The notes: a model not told the origin generated them from the letters alone. DNA of 64,000 bases from Akkermansia muciniphila (GCA_943331105.2 CALQKH020000004.1:62001-126000), one strand, 5' to 3'; shown: positions 55,361 through 63,577, counted from the stretch's first letter. Made by a program: numbers and translations.

Positions 55361-55390
55361 CAGAAGCCTCATTTGAAGCACAATATTCTG
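55361..55390. promoter_or_regulatory. Possible Lrp-type operator between the E1 and Lrp/AsnC genes
   Basis: The AT-rich 102-base divergent region contains CAGAA (55361-55365) and its complement TTCTG (55386-55390) around ATTTGAAGCACAATA. AT-rich inverted half-sites of this kind suit Lrp/AsnC proteins, which normally control the adjacent divergent gene. The evidence is modest. Confidence 0.3.
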
Positions 55391-55411
55391 AAATAACTGG
55401 AGATTCAGCAC

Positions 55412-55879
55412 ATGATTCTGGATAACATGGACTTGAAGATACTGGACGAACTGCAGCGCGACGGCTCACTGTCGAATGTGACGCTGGCCAAACGCATTGG
55501 CCTGTCGCCCTCGCCGTGCCTGGCCCGGGTCAAAGCGTTGGAGTCGGGCGGCGTGATCCAGCGCTACGTGGCGCTGGCCAGTGCGGCAGCGCTGGGCTTG
55601 GGCCTGACGGTGTTCATCTCGATCAGCCTCAAGACCCAAAGCAAAGAAACCTTGGCCGACTTTGAAGCGCACATCGCGCAGCACGACGAGGTGATGGAGT
55701 GCTATTTGATGACCGGCGACAGCGACTACCTGCTGCGCGTGGCCGTGCGCGACATGGCGGCGCTGGAGCGCTTCATCTTGGAGCAGCTTTCACCGATTCC
55801 GGGCGTCGAAAAAATCCGCTCCAGCTTTGCGCTCAAGCAGGTGCGCTACAAGACGGCACTGCCGCTGGGTTTGGGGTGA
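55412..55879 (+). CDS. Lrp/AsnC-family transcriptional regulator
   Basis: A 155-residue regulator. The N-terminal helix-turn-helix is MDLKILDELQRDGSLSNVTLAKRIGLSPSPCLARVKALESGGVIQRYVAL, and the C-terminal RAM ligand-binding domain has TVFISISLKT, EVMECYLMTGDSDYLLRVAVRDMAALERFILEQLSPIPGVEKIRSSFALKQVRYKTALPL. ATG 55412 is used, with ATG 55427 also possible. It probably responds to an amino acid (for example methionine or a branched-chain amino acid) and controls the divergent E1 gene. Confidence 0.94.
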   Translation: MILDNMDLKILDELQRDGSLSNVTLAKRIGLSPSPCLARVKALESGGVIQRYVALASAAALGLGLTVFISISLKTQSKETLADFEAHIAQHDEVMECYLMTGDSDYLLRVAVRDMAALERFILEQLSPIPGVEKIRSSFALKQVRYKTALPLGLG

Positions 55880-55892
55880 TGGTCCGCAGGGC

Positions 55893-56684
55893 TCACGCCC
55901 GTATCGAAAATCCACCGTCCACCGCCAAGCATTGACCGGTGATGTATTGGGCTTCATCCGACGCCAAAAAGGCGGCCGCCTTGGCAATGTCCCAACCTGT
56001 GCCCATGCGACCGGTGGGGCACATCGCATGGCGCTTTTCCACCATCTCTTCGTGCGAGGCGTACTGACCCGCAATGGCTTTGTAAATGTGAGGTGTGTCC
56101 ATCATGCCGGGCATGATGGCGTTGACCCGGATGCCCTTGCGCGCATATTCAAGTGCCATCGACGCGGTCAAATGGTTGACCGCCGCCTTGCTGGCGTAAT
56201 AAGCCGGGTACGGGTAGCCGGTGTAACGGATCGCGGCCAACGATGAGATGTTGACAATCGCACCCTTGCCCTGCCGCACCATGACAGGCAACACCGCCTG
56301 GCAGGTGAGGAAGACGCTCTTGAGGTTCACATCCATCGCGTGGTCCCACTCCCCTTCATTGAGCGTTTCCATGGTGCCCATGGCAGGCAAGCCCACGTTG
56401 TTGTGCAGCACATCTATGCGCCCGAAATGCGCCACGATCTCATTCATGACCACATTCACTTCGTCGCGCTGGGTCACATCGCAACGCCAGGCCACTGCTG
56501 TGCCGCCTTCTGCGCGGATCAGGTCCACGGTGGCCTGCGCAGCGTCCAACTCGATGTCGATGGCCGCAATCATGGCGCCGTCACGCGCGTATTGCACCGC
56601 CGCCGCTTTGCCATTGCCCCAACCGGGACCCACAGAACCCGCACCGCAGACCACGGCCACACGGCCATCAAATCGCAAAGCCAT
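55893..56684 (-). CDS. Short-chain dehydrogenase/reductase (SDR)
   Basis: A 263-residue classical SDR. The cofactor motif is VVCGAGSVGPGWGNGKAAA (an extended TGxxxGIG variant), with LHNNVG, catalytic Ser in IVNISSLAA, and YxxxK as YYASK. The C-terminal GMMDTPHIYKAIAG and YITGQCLAVDGGFSIRA are standard. It probably oxidises a hydroxyl of a small acid or sugar acid. It follows the TRAP transporter genes by 40 bases on the same strand, so it may act on the imported compound. Confidence 0.9.
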   Translation of the reverse strand: MALRFDGRVAVVCGAGSVGPGWGNGKAAAVQYARDGAMIAAIDIELDAAQATVDLIRAEGGTAVAWRCDVTQRDEVNVVMNEIVAHFGRIDVLHNNVGLPAMGTMETLNEGEWDHAMDVNLKSVFLTCQAVLPVMVRQGKGAIVNISSLAAIRYTGYPYPAYYASKAAVNHLTASMALEYARKGIRVNAIMPGMMDTPHIYKAIAGQYASHEEMVEKRHAMCPTGRMGTGWDIAKAAAFLASDEAQYITGQCLAVDGGFSIRA

Positions 56685-56723
56685 GTCTTGAACTCCTAGG
56701 AAAAACGGCCAGAAAAGCTTTTT

Positions 56724-58010
56724 TTAACGCCCACCGATCACGGACGGCAACCACAAAGAAACCGCAGGCACAAAGGTGATCAACAACACGACGCAGATGG
56801 CTGCGGCCAGGAATGGCAACACTTCCCGATTGACCTCGTCCGAACGCGCCCCTGCAATCAGCGCACCAATGGACAAGCTGATGGCCACCGGCGGGGTGAT
56901 CAGCCCAATGAGCAAATTGATGCCGACGATCATCGAAAAATGGTAAGGGTCAATGCCGAATTTGGCCGCCACCGGGTAAAGCACCGGGCACAGCAAGACC
57001 AAAGACGGGCCGTTTTCCATGAAGGTGCCCACCACCAACAACAGCACATTGACCAGCAACAAAAACAGGATGGGGCTGCCGATCGAGCCGAGCATCCATT
57101 CGGCAATGCGCTGCGGTGCTTGTTCGTACGCCAAGAACCAAGACACCACCTGGGCCCCACCCAAAATGACCATGATCACCGCGGTACCGCGTGCAGACCC
57201 CACCAGCGCCAGCCACAGCTTGCGCAAATTCAATTGGCGGTGAATGAAAAAACCCACCAACAACGCATACACCACCGCCACAGCGGAAGATTCAGTCACA
57301 TTGAAAATGCCTGAACGGATGCCCACGATCAAAAAGACCGGCATCGCCAATGCCCAAAAGGCCAGCTTGAACTCACGCCAGATACCGGGCAAATTGACCA
57401 CCTGCGCCGCCGGATAGCCGCGACGCCTGCTGATCACCACCGCCACGAGCATGATGGCACTGGCGTAAAGAATGCCTGGAATGACCGCTGCGACAAACAG
57501 TTTGAGCGGTGACAAATTGGTCAACACACTGATCATCAAAAACGTGATCGATGGCGGAATGATTGGCCCCACCACGTTGGCAGCAGCCGTCAGTGCGGCA
57601 GAAAATCCTCGTCCATAACCGGCCTTGATCATGGATGGAATCAGCACCTTGCCCAGCGCAGAGGTGTCGGCAATGGCCGAGCCCGAAATGCCCGACATCA
57701 AGGTGGCCGAAGCCACGTTGGTCATGGCCAAGCCACCCCGAAAGCGACCAAACACGGCATTGCAAAAACCCAGCAACCTGTCGGTCATGCCCCCCTGCGC
57801 CATGAGTTCGCCGGCCAGCAAAAACAAGGGGATGGCCAGCAGCAAAAAGCTGTCCAGCCCCTGATAAATCTGCTGAGGAACGATCATCAGATCAATGCCA
57901 CCGACAAAAATCACCGCGATCGTTGCCGACAGCACCAACGCAAACGCGACGGGCACCGCCAAGAGCAACAGCACTGTCAAGGACAGCAACAGCACACCAA
58001 GGATCGTCAT
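56724..58010 (-). CDS. dctM: TRAP transporter large permease (DctM)
   Basis: A 428-residue membrane protein with about 12 helices. VPQQIYQGLDSFLLLAIPLFLLAGELMAQGGMTDRLLGFCNAVFGRFRGGLAMTNVASATLMSGISGSAIADTSALGKVLIPSM is the DctM signature region, and DPYHFSMIVGINLLIGLITPPVAISLSIGALIAGA the C-terminal one. It is the Na+-coupled channel for the substrate delivered by DctP. It lies 7 bases after dctQ. Confidence 0.94.
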   Translation of the reverse strand: MTILGVLLLSLTVLLLLAVPVAFALVLSATIAVIFVGGIDLMIVPQQIYQGLDSFLLLAIPLFLLAGELMAQGGMTDRLLGFCNAVFGRFRGGLAMTNVASATLMSGISGSAIADTSALGKVLIPSMIKAGYGRGFSAALTAAANVVGPIIPPSITFLMISVLTNLSPLKLFVAAVIPGILYASAIMLVAVVISRRRGYPAAQVVNLPGIWREFKLAFWALAMPVFLIVGIRSGIFNVTESSAVAVVYALLVGFFIHRQLNLRKLWLALVGSARGTAVIMVILGGAQVVSWFLAYEQAPQRIAEWMLGSIGSPILFLLLVNVLLLVVGTFMENGPSLVLLCPVLYPVAAKFGIDPYHFSMIVGINLLIGLITPPVAISLSIGALIAGARSDEVNREVLPFLAAAICVVLLITFVPAVSLWLPSVIGGR

Positions 58011-58017
58011 CTGAATC

Positions 58018-58554
58018 TCACTCCACGGGCATGATCGAATCGACGGCCGGCGTCTGACCGCCCAGTCGCGCCAGCGTCAGCACCAGCGCCAGCAGCACGG
58101 CACCAACGGCCATCGCTGAATAAGGGATCGTCATCGGGATTTCCAACGCTGTAGAGTCTTGGCCCGCGTTGAGCATCGCAAACCTCACGCCTGCCCAAGC
58201 CATCACACCGGCAGTTGCCATCACAGCCACATCACGCAAAGCGAGCAGCACCCAGCGCACGCGCAGCGGCACCGCATTGACCAGCGCACCTACCGCCACA
58301 TGGCCACCTTCACGCAAACATGCGCCAGTGCCGAGCATGGCCATCCAAGCGACCAACATCCGGGCCACCTCCTCCGTCCAAGCGGGTGCCCGGCCAATCA
58401 CGTAGCGCCCAAATACTTGGTAGAAAAGCGCCAGCGTGACCGCCATCAGCATCACGCCCAGGATCACATCGAGCGAGCGCTCTATGCGCATCGCCCAAGC
58501 GATCGCAGCATTGGGTGGCCGCAATTGAGCGGCCTCACCAACTGCTTGGATCAC
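58018..58554 (-). CDS. dctQ: TRAP transporter small permease (DctQ)
   Basis: A protein with four hydrophobic segments: VILGVMLMAVTLALFYQVFGRYVI, ARMLVAWMAMLGTGACLREGGHVAVGALV, DVAVMATAGVMAWAGVRFAML and TIPYSAMAVGAVLLALVLTLARL. The pattern EEVARMLVAWMAMLGTGACLREGGHV is diagnostic of DctQ. GTG 58554 is favoured because its GTGA overlaps the dctP stop, giving 178 residues; ATG 58491 (MRIERSLDVILG) would give a shorter 157-residue form. It bridges DctP and DctM. Confidence 0.88.
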   Translation of the reverse strand: MIQAVGEAAQLRPPNAAIAWAMRIERSLDVILGVMLMAVTLALFYQVFGRYVIGRAPAWTEEVARMLVAWMAMLGTGACLREGGHVAVGALVNAVPLRVRWVLLALRDVAVMATAGVMAWAGVRFAMLNAGQDSTALEIPMTIPYSAMAVGAVLLALVLTLARLGGQTPAVDSIMPVE

Positions 58555-59540
58555 TTGACAGCCGCGAACTTGGCTGCCCAAGGCGCCAGGTCAGGGAACT
58601 CTTTGGCGATGCCACCGAGTCGGCTGCGAATGGACTCTCGGTCAATGTCGCTGAACTGCATGCCCGACTTGGACAGCTTGTCGCGCAAACTGCTCTCCAG
58701 CTTGGCCATCTTGTCGCTGGCCTCCAGCATCACCTTGTCGCCCTCTTCTTTGAGCAAGGTCTGCACATCGGCGGGCAAACGCTTGAAGCGCGCATCCGAG
58801 TAGATCCAGGTCATCGCGCCAATGATGTGGCGGGTGTCGATCGCGAATTTCTGAACTTCGTTGAACTTGAAGTTGTCGATGAACTCCAAGGGGTTCTCTT
58901 GGCCGTCAACCACGCCCTGTTGCAGTGAAGTGAACAGTTCGGCTGCACCCATCGGCACAGGGCTCGCACCGAGCAGATCCCAAGTCATCCGGTACATCTT
59001 GAGTGGCGGCACGCGCAGCTTCAGGCCCTTGATGTCGTTGACCGTCCTGACTGGCTTGTTGGAAGTCAGCCAACGCGCACCGCGGTAGCCCGCACCGATG
59101 ATCCGGAATGAGCTCTTCTTGGCCACCTCTTCAATGAACTCGGCGCCCACTGGGCCGAAATACACCTTTTTGAAGTGATCCAGGTCGCGGATCAAGTAGG
59201 GATAAGCTTCCAAACCGGGCAAGGGGTTGTACCGGTCCAGCGTACCAATCGACTGCAACACGATGTCGTTGGTGCCGATTTTCAGGCCCTCAATCGAGGC
59301 AGGCCAATCGCCAGTCGAGCCACTGGCCGCGATCTGGATTTTCACCCTGCCGCCCGAGCGCGTTTCGACCGCTTTGGCGTAAGCCTCAGCGGTTTCAAAC
59401 CAAATGTTGCCAGGGTTGTAAACGTGTGCCATTTTGAGGACGATGGGCGCCTGCGCCCATGCTGGCGCTGCTGGAAGGCTGGCCACCACGGCTGTCGCGC
59501 CAATGGCCTTGAGCAATGCACGTTTGTTCGACTTCAACAT
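58551..59540 (-). CDS. dctP: TRAP transporter substrate-binding protein (DctP)
   Basis: A 329-residue periplasmic receptor. The signal peptide contains KRALLKAIGATAVVASLPAAPAWAQ (a basic pair, not a clear Tat RR). The mature protein has VLKMAHVYNPGNIWFETAEAYAKAVETRSGGRVKIQIA, GLKLRVPPLKMYRMTWDLLGASPVPM with the substrate carboxylate-binding Arg, and LQQGVVDGQENPLEFI. Family substrates are sugar acids and other carboxylates; this one is not assignable. It heads dctPQM-SDR and has a 227-base upstream gap. Confidence 0.93.
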   Translation of the reverse strand: MLKSNKRALLKAIGATAVVASLPAAPAWAQAPIVLKMAHVYNPGNIWFETAEAYAKAVETRSGGRVKIQIAASGSTGDWPASIEGLKIGTNDIVLQSIGTLDRYNPLPGLEAYPYLIRDLDHFKKVYFGPVGAEFIEEVAKKSSFRIIGAGYRGARWLTSNKPVRTVNDIKGLKLRVPPLKMYRMTWDLLGASPVPMGAAELFTSLQQGVVDGQENPLEFIDNFKFNEVQKFAIDTRHIIGAMTWIYSDARFKRLPADVQTLLKEEGDKVMLEASDKMAKLESSLRDKLSKSGMQFSDIDRESIRSRLGGIAKEFPDLAPWAAKFAAVK

Positions 59541-59767
59541 TTTGTAGGTCTCCTGAATGGGTTAATTATTTAGTAACAAATTTTGTGTTTTTGCCACTTT
59601 AATCAGTATGTCACCCGATACCCACATGCCAAAAAGGGAAAACCCTGTAGATAGTCCCCAACAAGACGCCCAGAGTTACTTGCGTGACACGCCCGCACCT
59701 CAAAACACAGCGGATTGAAGCGCAATGGCGATGGGCCAAGTTGACTCAAGTCAATGACATGAGCGCC
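59541..59767. other. Gap between dctP and the Fic gene, no recognised gene
   Basis: This AT-rich stretch upstream of dctP (for example TTAATTATTTAGTAACAAATTTTG at 59562-59585) is the likely TRAP promoter. A plus-strand 36-codon frame starts at ATG 59608 and stops at 59718 but has no ribosome-binding site and no recognisable family, so it is not called as a gene. Confidence 0.5.
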
Positions 59768-60991
59768 TCAGTTTTGCACTTCGGCCTCCGGCCACAAACT
59801 CGGAAAGTAAAAGCGCAACGCGTGCTGCGGCACACCCAAACGCAGCTTGCCGTGGGGCGAATCGCTTTCCAACAAGCCCCTTTTGAGCAAAGCCGACACC
59901 TGCGCCGTGGCCAAGCGTTCGCCCAAACCCAGCATGGCTTTGAAGTCGGCCCGGTCCAGCTCGGCCTGCGACGCAAACAGGTAATGCAGTGCTCGCAAAG
60001 CCTCGGCGCGCACGCCTTGCTTGACCACGTTTTCTTCGTAGGCCAAACACGCCGCCATGCGGTCCTTCATGCCATCAAGCGACAGCAAGCCCGACATGAA
60101 GTCGACTTGGTCGATGCACACGCCCAGCACGTAATCGATCCAGCGAATCAAACCCGACTCGGTCAGATTGCCCCGGCCATCCAGATCGCCCGCCCGGGGT
60201 TCATCGGCTGCTGCCAAGTTGGCGTAATACGCCTCGTGCGTGCGGGCAAAGCCCCTCAAAGGAGACCACAAACCGTTGGTCAAGCCCATATGGCCCAACA
60301 CCAAATGGCTGTGCAGCCGCACCACACGCCCGTTGCCGTCTGCAAAGGGGTGAATCCAGGCCAGCCGCTGGTGCGCCGCCGCCATGGCCACCAGCTGAAG
60401 TTCGCCGCGGCGCAGCCCCGAATACACAGCCGACCACCGCGCTAAAAATGTTGGCAAAGCCGCCGCAGCGGGCGCGGCATGCCGCCCTACACTCACCTCA
60501 CGTTCACGCAAGGCACCGGGCTGCAAGGTTTGCGGGCCAGAGGGTGATTCAAGCTGGCGATCGGCTTCGGGTAAGCGGGCGAACAAATCCTGGTGGATGT
60601 CGCAGACGGTCTGCAGCGACCAGACTTGGGCACTGTCCCACGCAGGCCACAGCGCCTCTAATTGCGACTCGGTGGCCATGTGGGCCAGCGCCATGCGTTG
60701 GCGGCGGGCCTTGTCGGCGTCCTGGGCGTAATCGTTGCGCAGGGCTTGCTCGATCTCCAGCGGCAAGGTGTGCTGACCCTCGATCTTGTTGGAGTAATAC
60801 GAGTTCATGGCCCGCAACGATGAACGCAGCCCCGGCAGCGCCCCGCTCGGGCACCAGCCCGACAAACGGTCTGCCTTGCGGATCAGGTCATGCGAACGCT
60901 CCAGCAGGGGGCCCATGCGGTGCTCAGCGGGCAGCAAGGGCTCCATCTGGGCAGGTTGGTCATAAAGCTGAAATTTTTGCGACTTTGACAT
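59768..60991 (-). CDS. Fic domain protein (probable class II AMP transferase)
   Basis: A 407-residue protein. The catalytic motif HPFADGNGR is intact (His214 to Arg222). An inhibitory (S/T)xxxE(G/N) motif lies N-terminally: SNKIEG at residues 67-72 (Glu71), as in class II Fic proteins where the motif is in the same chain. QLVAMAAAHQRLAWIHPFADGNGRVVRLHSHLVL fits, and the C-terminal ~130 residues contain a winged-helix-like part. It probably transfers AMP from ATP to a protein side chain and is self-inhibited by Glu71. ATG 60991 (MSKSQKFQLYDQPAQ) is used. It is monocistronic. Confidence 0.9.
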   Translation of the reverse strand: MSKSQKFQLYDQPAQMEPLLPAEHRMGPLLERSHDLIRKADRLSGWCPSGALPGLRSSLRAMNSYYSNKIEGQHTLPLEIEQALRNDYAQDADKARRQRMALAHMATESQLEALWPAWDSAQVWSLQTVCDIHQDLFARLPEADRQLESPSGPQTLQPGALREREVSVGRHAAPAAAALPTFLARWSAVYSGLRRGELQLVAMAAAHQRLAWIHPFADGNGRVVRLHSHLVLGHMGLTNGLWSPLRGFARTHEAYYANLAAADEPRAGDLDGRGNLTESGLIRWIDYVLGVCIDQVDFMSGLLSLDGMKDRMAACLAYEENVVKQGVRAEALRALHYLFASQAELDRADFKAMLGLGERLATAQVSALLKRGLLESDSPHGKLRLGVPQHALRFYFPSLWPEAEVQN

Positions 60992-61091
60992 AAGACGCAA
61001 GTCTATGTCATGTAAAGATATTTACCAAATCATGCGGAAAATTTTGCGACTTTGAATGCGACTTCGAATTCGACTTGAAATGCGCTTTTAT

Positions 61092-61703
61092 TCAACCCTG
61101 CGCCCGCGCCTTCAAATACGGCCCCACCATGTGGCGGCTGGTGCGTTGCAGGCCCATCAGCAAAGCATGGTCGGGCTGCTGGCAGCCGTAGCGGGTTTTC
61201 AGGTCGTGCTGCATCTGCGCCAGCAAATGCGCGGCCATCTCGGCATCGGCCAGGGCCCGGTGCGCACGGCCTGACGCAGGCAAATGGTGCAGCGCGGCCA
61301 GCGTGCCCAGCTTGTGGTTGGGCGCTTGCGGGTACAGGCGGCGCGACAGCAGCACGGTGCACGCAAAAGGGTGCGATGCGTCCTGTCCGCAACGGGCCAG
61401 CTCGGCCTGCCAGAATTTTTTGTCAAAGGCCGCGTTGTGCGCCACCATCGGCCGCCCGCCCACAAAGCGCGCCGCCTCGCGCATCACCTGCTCGGCCGGG
61501 GCAGCGGCCTGCACCATCTCGTTGGTGATGCCCGTGAGCTGGGTGATGAAAGGGTTCACCCGCACCCCTGCGTTCATCAGGCTTTGGTAGCGGTCCACCA
61601 CCTGCCCGCCCTCGAGCACGACGATGGCCACCTCGGTGGCGCGGTCTCCCATATTGGGCGAGATCCCCGTGGTTTCGAAGTCGATGATGGCGATGGGGGT
61701 CAT
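61092..61703 (-). CDS. 3'-5' exonuclease of the DnaQ/DEDD family
   Basis: A 203-residue DEDDh-type exonuclease. ExoI is IIDFETTGISPNMGDRATEVAIVVL (Asp8, Glu10), ExoII MVAHNAAFDKKFWQAEL and ExoIII HRALADAEMAAHLLAQM. It is shorter than replicative DnaQ and lacks its polymerase-binding tail, so it is a stand-alone nuclease, for example of the RNase T/ExoX kind. The ATG at 61703 overlaps the stop of a small upstream ORF (ATGA). Confidence 0.87.
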   Translation of the reverse strand: MTPIAIIDFETTGISPNMGDRATEVAIVVLEGGQVVDRYQSLMNAGVRVNPFITQLTGITNEMVQAAAPAEQVMREAARFVGGRPMVAHNAAFDKKFWQAELARCGQDASHPFACTVLLSRRLYPQAPNHKLGTLAALHHLPASGRAHRALADAEMAAHLLAQMQHDLKTRYGCQQPDHALLMGLQRTSRHMVGPYLKARAQG

Positions 61704-61885
61704 GTTCGCGGCACAGTCAATTGAGTGATGCTTTGCATTTCTGGTCTATTGGAGAAGCACCCACGAACTTTATCCTTGAGATAAGCGGCCATGGCCCGTC
61801 CGTCAACGACCATGCCACTTTGAGCAAGATTTTTTTGCGCAAGCAACGCATGTTGAATGGGAGTTTTTCGGTCTGTTGTATTCAT
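61700..61885 (-). CDS. Small ORF coupled to the exonuclease gene
   Basis: A possible 61-residue protein (MNTTDRKTPIQHALLAQKNL...VVDGRAMAAYLKDKVRG...) whose TGA overlaps the exonuclease ATG as ATGA. The overlap argues for a real coupled gene. The central part, with SG-vvdGrxxxxYL, is loosely like C-terminal segments of some small antitoxins, but I do not recognise a family. There is no good ribosome-binding site at ATG 61885; an in-frame GTG at 61915 could add ten residues. Confidence 0.45.
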   Translation of the reverse strand: MNTTDRKTPIQHALLAQKNLAQSGMVVDGRAMAAYLKDKVRGCFSNRPEMQSITQLTVPRT

Positions 61886-62042
61886 CTTGATGAAACTATA
61901 GCGAGCCTGCTTCACTCAACTCTGTCACAGCAGATCAGATGGGCACATGAAAGAACAATCTCCCGAAATGCGCATGCATAGTGCATTAACCCCAAAAATC
62001 CAACGTCTGATGTTTGAATTTCGGGGTTATTCTTTCCAAACA

Positions 62043-62846
62043 ATGCAACACCGACACCCCGGCCCCCTCCTCTTTTGCGGCGACCCGCATGGCCAATGGC
62101 AGCACATCATCGATGCTGCATTGGAAAGCCATGCCCGTGCCGTGATCTTGCTGGGTGACTTGGAGCCGGCACGGCCGCTGCACATTGAGCTGGAAGCGAT
62201 TTGGGAGCGCGTCTGGTTCATCCACGGCAACCACGACACCGACCACGCGGGCAACTTTGACAACGTGTGGCACCCCGAGGTAAGCGAGCGGCAGCTGCAC
62301 GGCCGCGTCGTCACTCTGCCCTGCGGCACGCGCATCGCCGGGCTGGGCGGTGTGTTTCGCGGTGCGGTGTGGTACCCCAAAGACCAGCAAGCGCCCAAGT
62401 TTCGCAACCGCGAAGACCACGCCCGCGTCACCCCGCACCAAGACCGCTGGCAAGGCAGCGTGCACCTCAAGCACTGGTCCAGCATCTACCCCGACGAAGT
62501 GGAACAACTGGCCACGCTGCAGGCCGACATCCTCATCACCCACGAAGCGCCCGGCTACCACGAACACGGCTTCAAAGCGCTGGACACCCTGGCCCGCCGC
62601 ATGGGCGTGCGCATGACGGTGCACGGCCACCAACACGACAACATCGACAGCAGCGCAAAATGGGACGCGCAAGGTTTTCAGAGCTTTGGGGTGGGGCTGA
62701 GGGGTGTGATGGCGGTGGATGGATTCGATGATTTTTTGGGCAGCGTCGAACGCAGCTCACACGGCCATACGCCAACGCATGAGCGAGACCCTTTCGAAGG
62801 CATGCCCGGTTCATTTGAGCTTTCTGTCCTTAAATCAGAAAATTGA
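62043..62846 (+). CDS. Calcineurin-like metallophosphoesterase
   Basis: A metallophosphatase with the five-motif metal site: FCGDPHGQW (D-x-H), ILLGDLEP (GDLE variant of GDxxD), IHGNHD, LITHEAPGYH and VHGHQHD. It would hydrolyse a phosphoester, perhaps a phosphoprotein or nucleotide; similar stand-alone genes have no assigned substrate. ATG 62043 (MQHRHPGPLLFCGDPHG) gives the common 267-residue length; in-frame ATGs at 61947, 61968, 61974 and 62010 are possible and none has a convincing ribosome site. Confidence 0.85.
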   Translation: MQHRHPGPLLFCGDPHGQWQHIIDAALESHARAVILLGDLEPARPLHIELEAIWERVWFIHGNHDTDHAGNFDNVWHPEVSERQLHGRVVTLPCGTRIAGLGGVFRGAVWYPKDQQAPKFRNREDHARVTPHQDRWQGSVHLKHWSSIYPDEVEQLATLQADILITHEAPGYHEHGFKALDTLARRMGVRMTVHGHQHDNIDSSAKWDAQGFQSFGVGLRGVMAVDGFDDFLGSVERSSHGHTPTHERDPFEGMPGSFELSVLKSEN

Positions 62847-62872
62847 TATCAATGACCGAATTTTGATATCAT
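62842..62872 (+). promoter_or_regulatory. fitAB promoter with two embedded TGATATCA operators
   Basis: Two identical 8-base palindromes TGATATCA (62844-62851 and 62864-62871) lie 20 bases apart, about two helical turns. The first extends to the 12-base palindrome ATTGATATCAAT. A sigma70-like promoter, TTGATA (62843-62848) and TATCAT (62867-62872) with 18-base spacing, overlaps both. The FitA ribbon-helix-helix protein encoded just downstream would bind both sites and block this promoter. Confidence 0.6.
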
Positions 62873-62899
62873 TCTCGCCTTGCTTCAGGAGACCCAGCC

Positions 62900-63139
62900 A
62901 TGTCGTCCATCACCATCCGCAATTTGCCCGAAGAAACCCACAGAGCTCTGCGACAGCGTGCCGCATTGGCGGGCCGCAGCACCGAGGCCGAAGTGCGCGC
63001 CATTCTGGAGCAAGCCGCACGCCCTCAAGGGCGCATCCAACTGGGATCGCTGCTGGCCGAAATTGGCCAACAAGCTGGCGGCTTTGACTTGAATATGGAG
63101 CGCGACAAAACACCCGCAAAACCCATGGTGTTTGAATGA
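62900..63139 (+). CDS. fitA: FitA-like ribbon-helix-helix antitoxin
   Basis: A 79-residue antitoxin. The N-terminal strand MSSITIRNLPEETHRALRQRAALAGRSTEAEVRAILEQA is a ribbon-helix-helix DNA-binding domain. The C-terminal part (GSLLAEIGQQAGGFDLNMERDKTPAKPMVFE) should wrap the PIN toxin and includes an Arg/Lys that can block its active site. CAGGAGA precedes the ATG. Its stop overlaps the toxin start (ATGA), giving coupled synthesis. Confidence 0.91.
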   Translation: MSSITIRNLPEETHRALRQRAALAGRSTEAEVRAILEQAARPQGRIQLGSLLAEIGQQAGGFDLNMERDKTPAKPMVFE

Positions 63140-63561
63140 TCTTGCTCGACACCAACGTCATCTCGGAGCCACTGAAGCTGTCGGCGGACGCGGGCGTTTT
63201 GTCGTGGATCGATGCGCAATCCATCGACACCCTTTACCTGTCCGCCATCAGCCTGGCCGAATTGCGCTTTGGCATCGCTGCCCTGCCAGTGGGCAAACGC
63301 AAAGAGACCCTGCACCTGGGCCTAGAGCAACGCATCCTTCCTTTGTTTGCTGACCGAATCCTGCCGTTTGACGCCAGCGCATCGCAGGCCTATGCAGACA
63401 TCCTTTCGACAGCCCGCGCCGAGGGCCGCGCCATATCGACCGCGGACGGCTACATCGCCGCCACCGCGAAGCGACATGGCTTCATGGTGGCCACGCGAGA
63501 CGCCAGTCCCTTTGAGGCTGCGGGGCTGGTCGTGATCAATCCTTGGACAGTTAAACACTGA
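63136..63561 (+). CDS. fitB: FitB-like PIN-domain toxin
   Basis: A 141-residue VapC/FitB-type ribonuclease. Acidic residues expected to hold Mg2+ are Asp5 (MILLDTNVISEP), Glu42 (LSLAELRFG-like), Asp104 (STADGYIAATA) and Asp122 (VATRDASPF). PIN toxins usually cleave a tRNA or rRNA when free of antitoxin. It is coupled to FitA. The gene is complete, so the module looks functional. It converges on the ParD-like gene 17 bases later. Confidence 0.92.
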   Translation: MILLDTNVISEPLKLSADAGVLSWIDAQSIDTLYLSAISLAELRFGIAALPVGKRKETLHLGLEQRILPLFADRILPFDASASQAYADILSTARAEGRAISTADGYIAATAKRHGFMVATRDASPFEAAGLVVINPWTVKH

Positions 63562-63577
63562 GCGCCCCCAAGCTGCG

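Noticed and set aside
59608-59718. A 36-codon plus-strand frame upstream of dctP
   Set aside because: No ribosome-binding site, no recognised family, and it lies in a probable promoter region.
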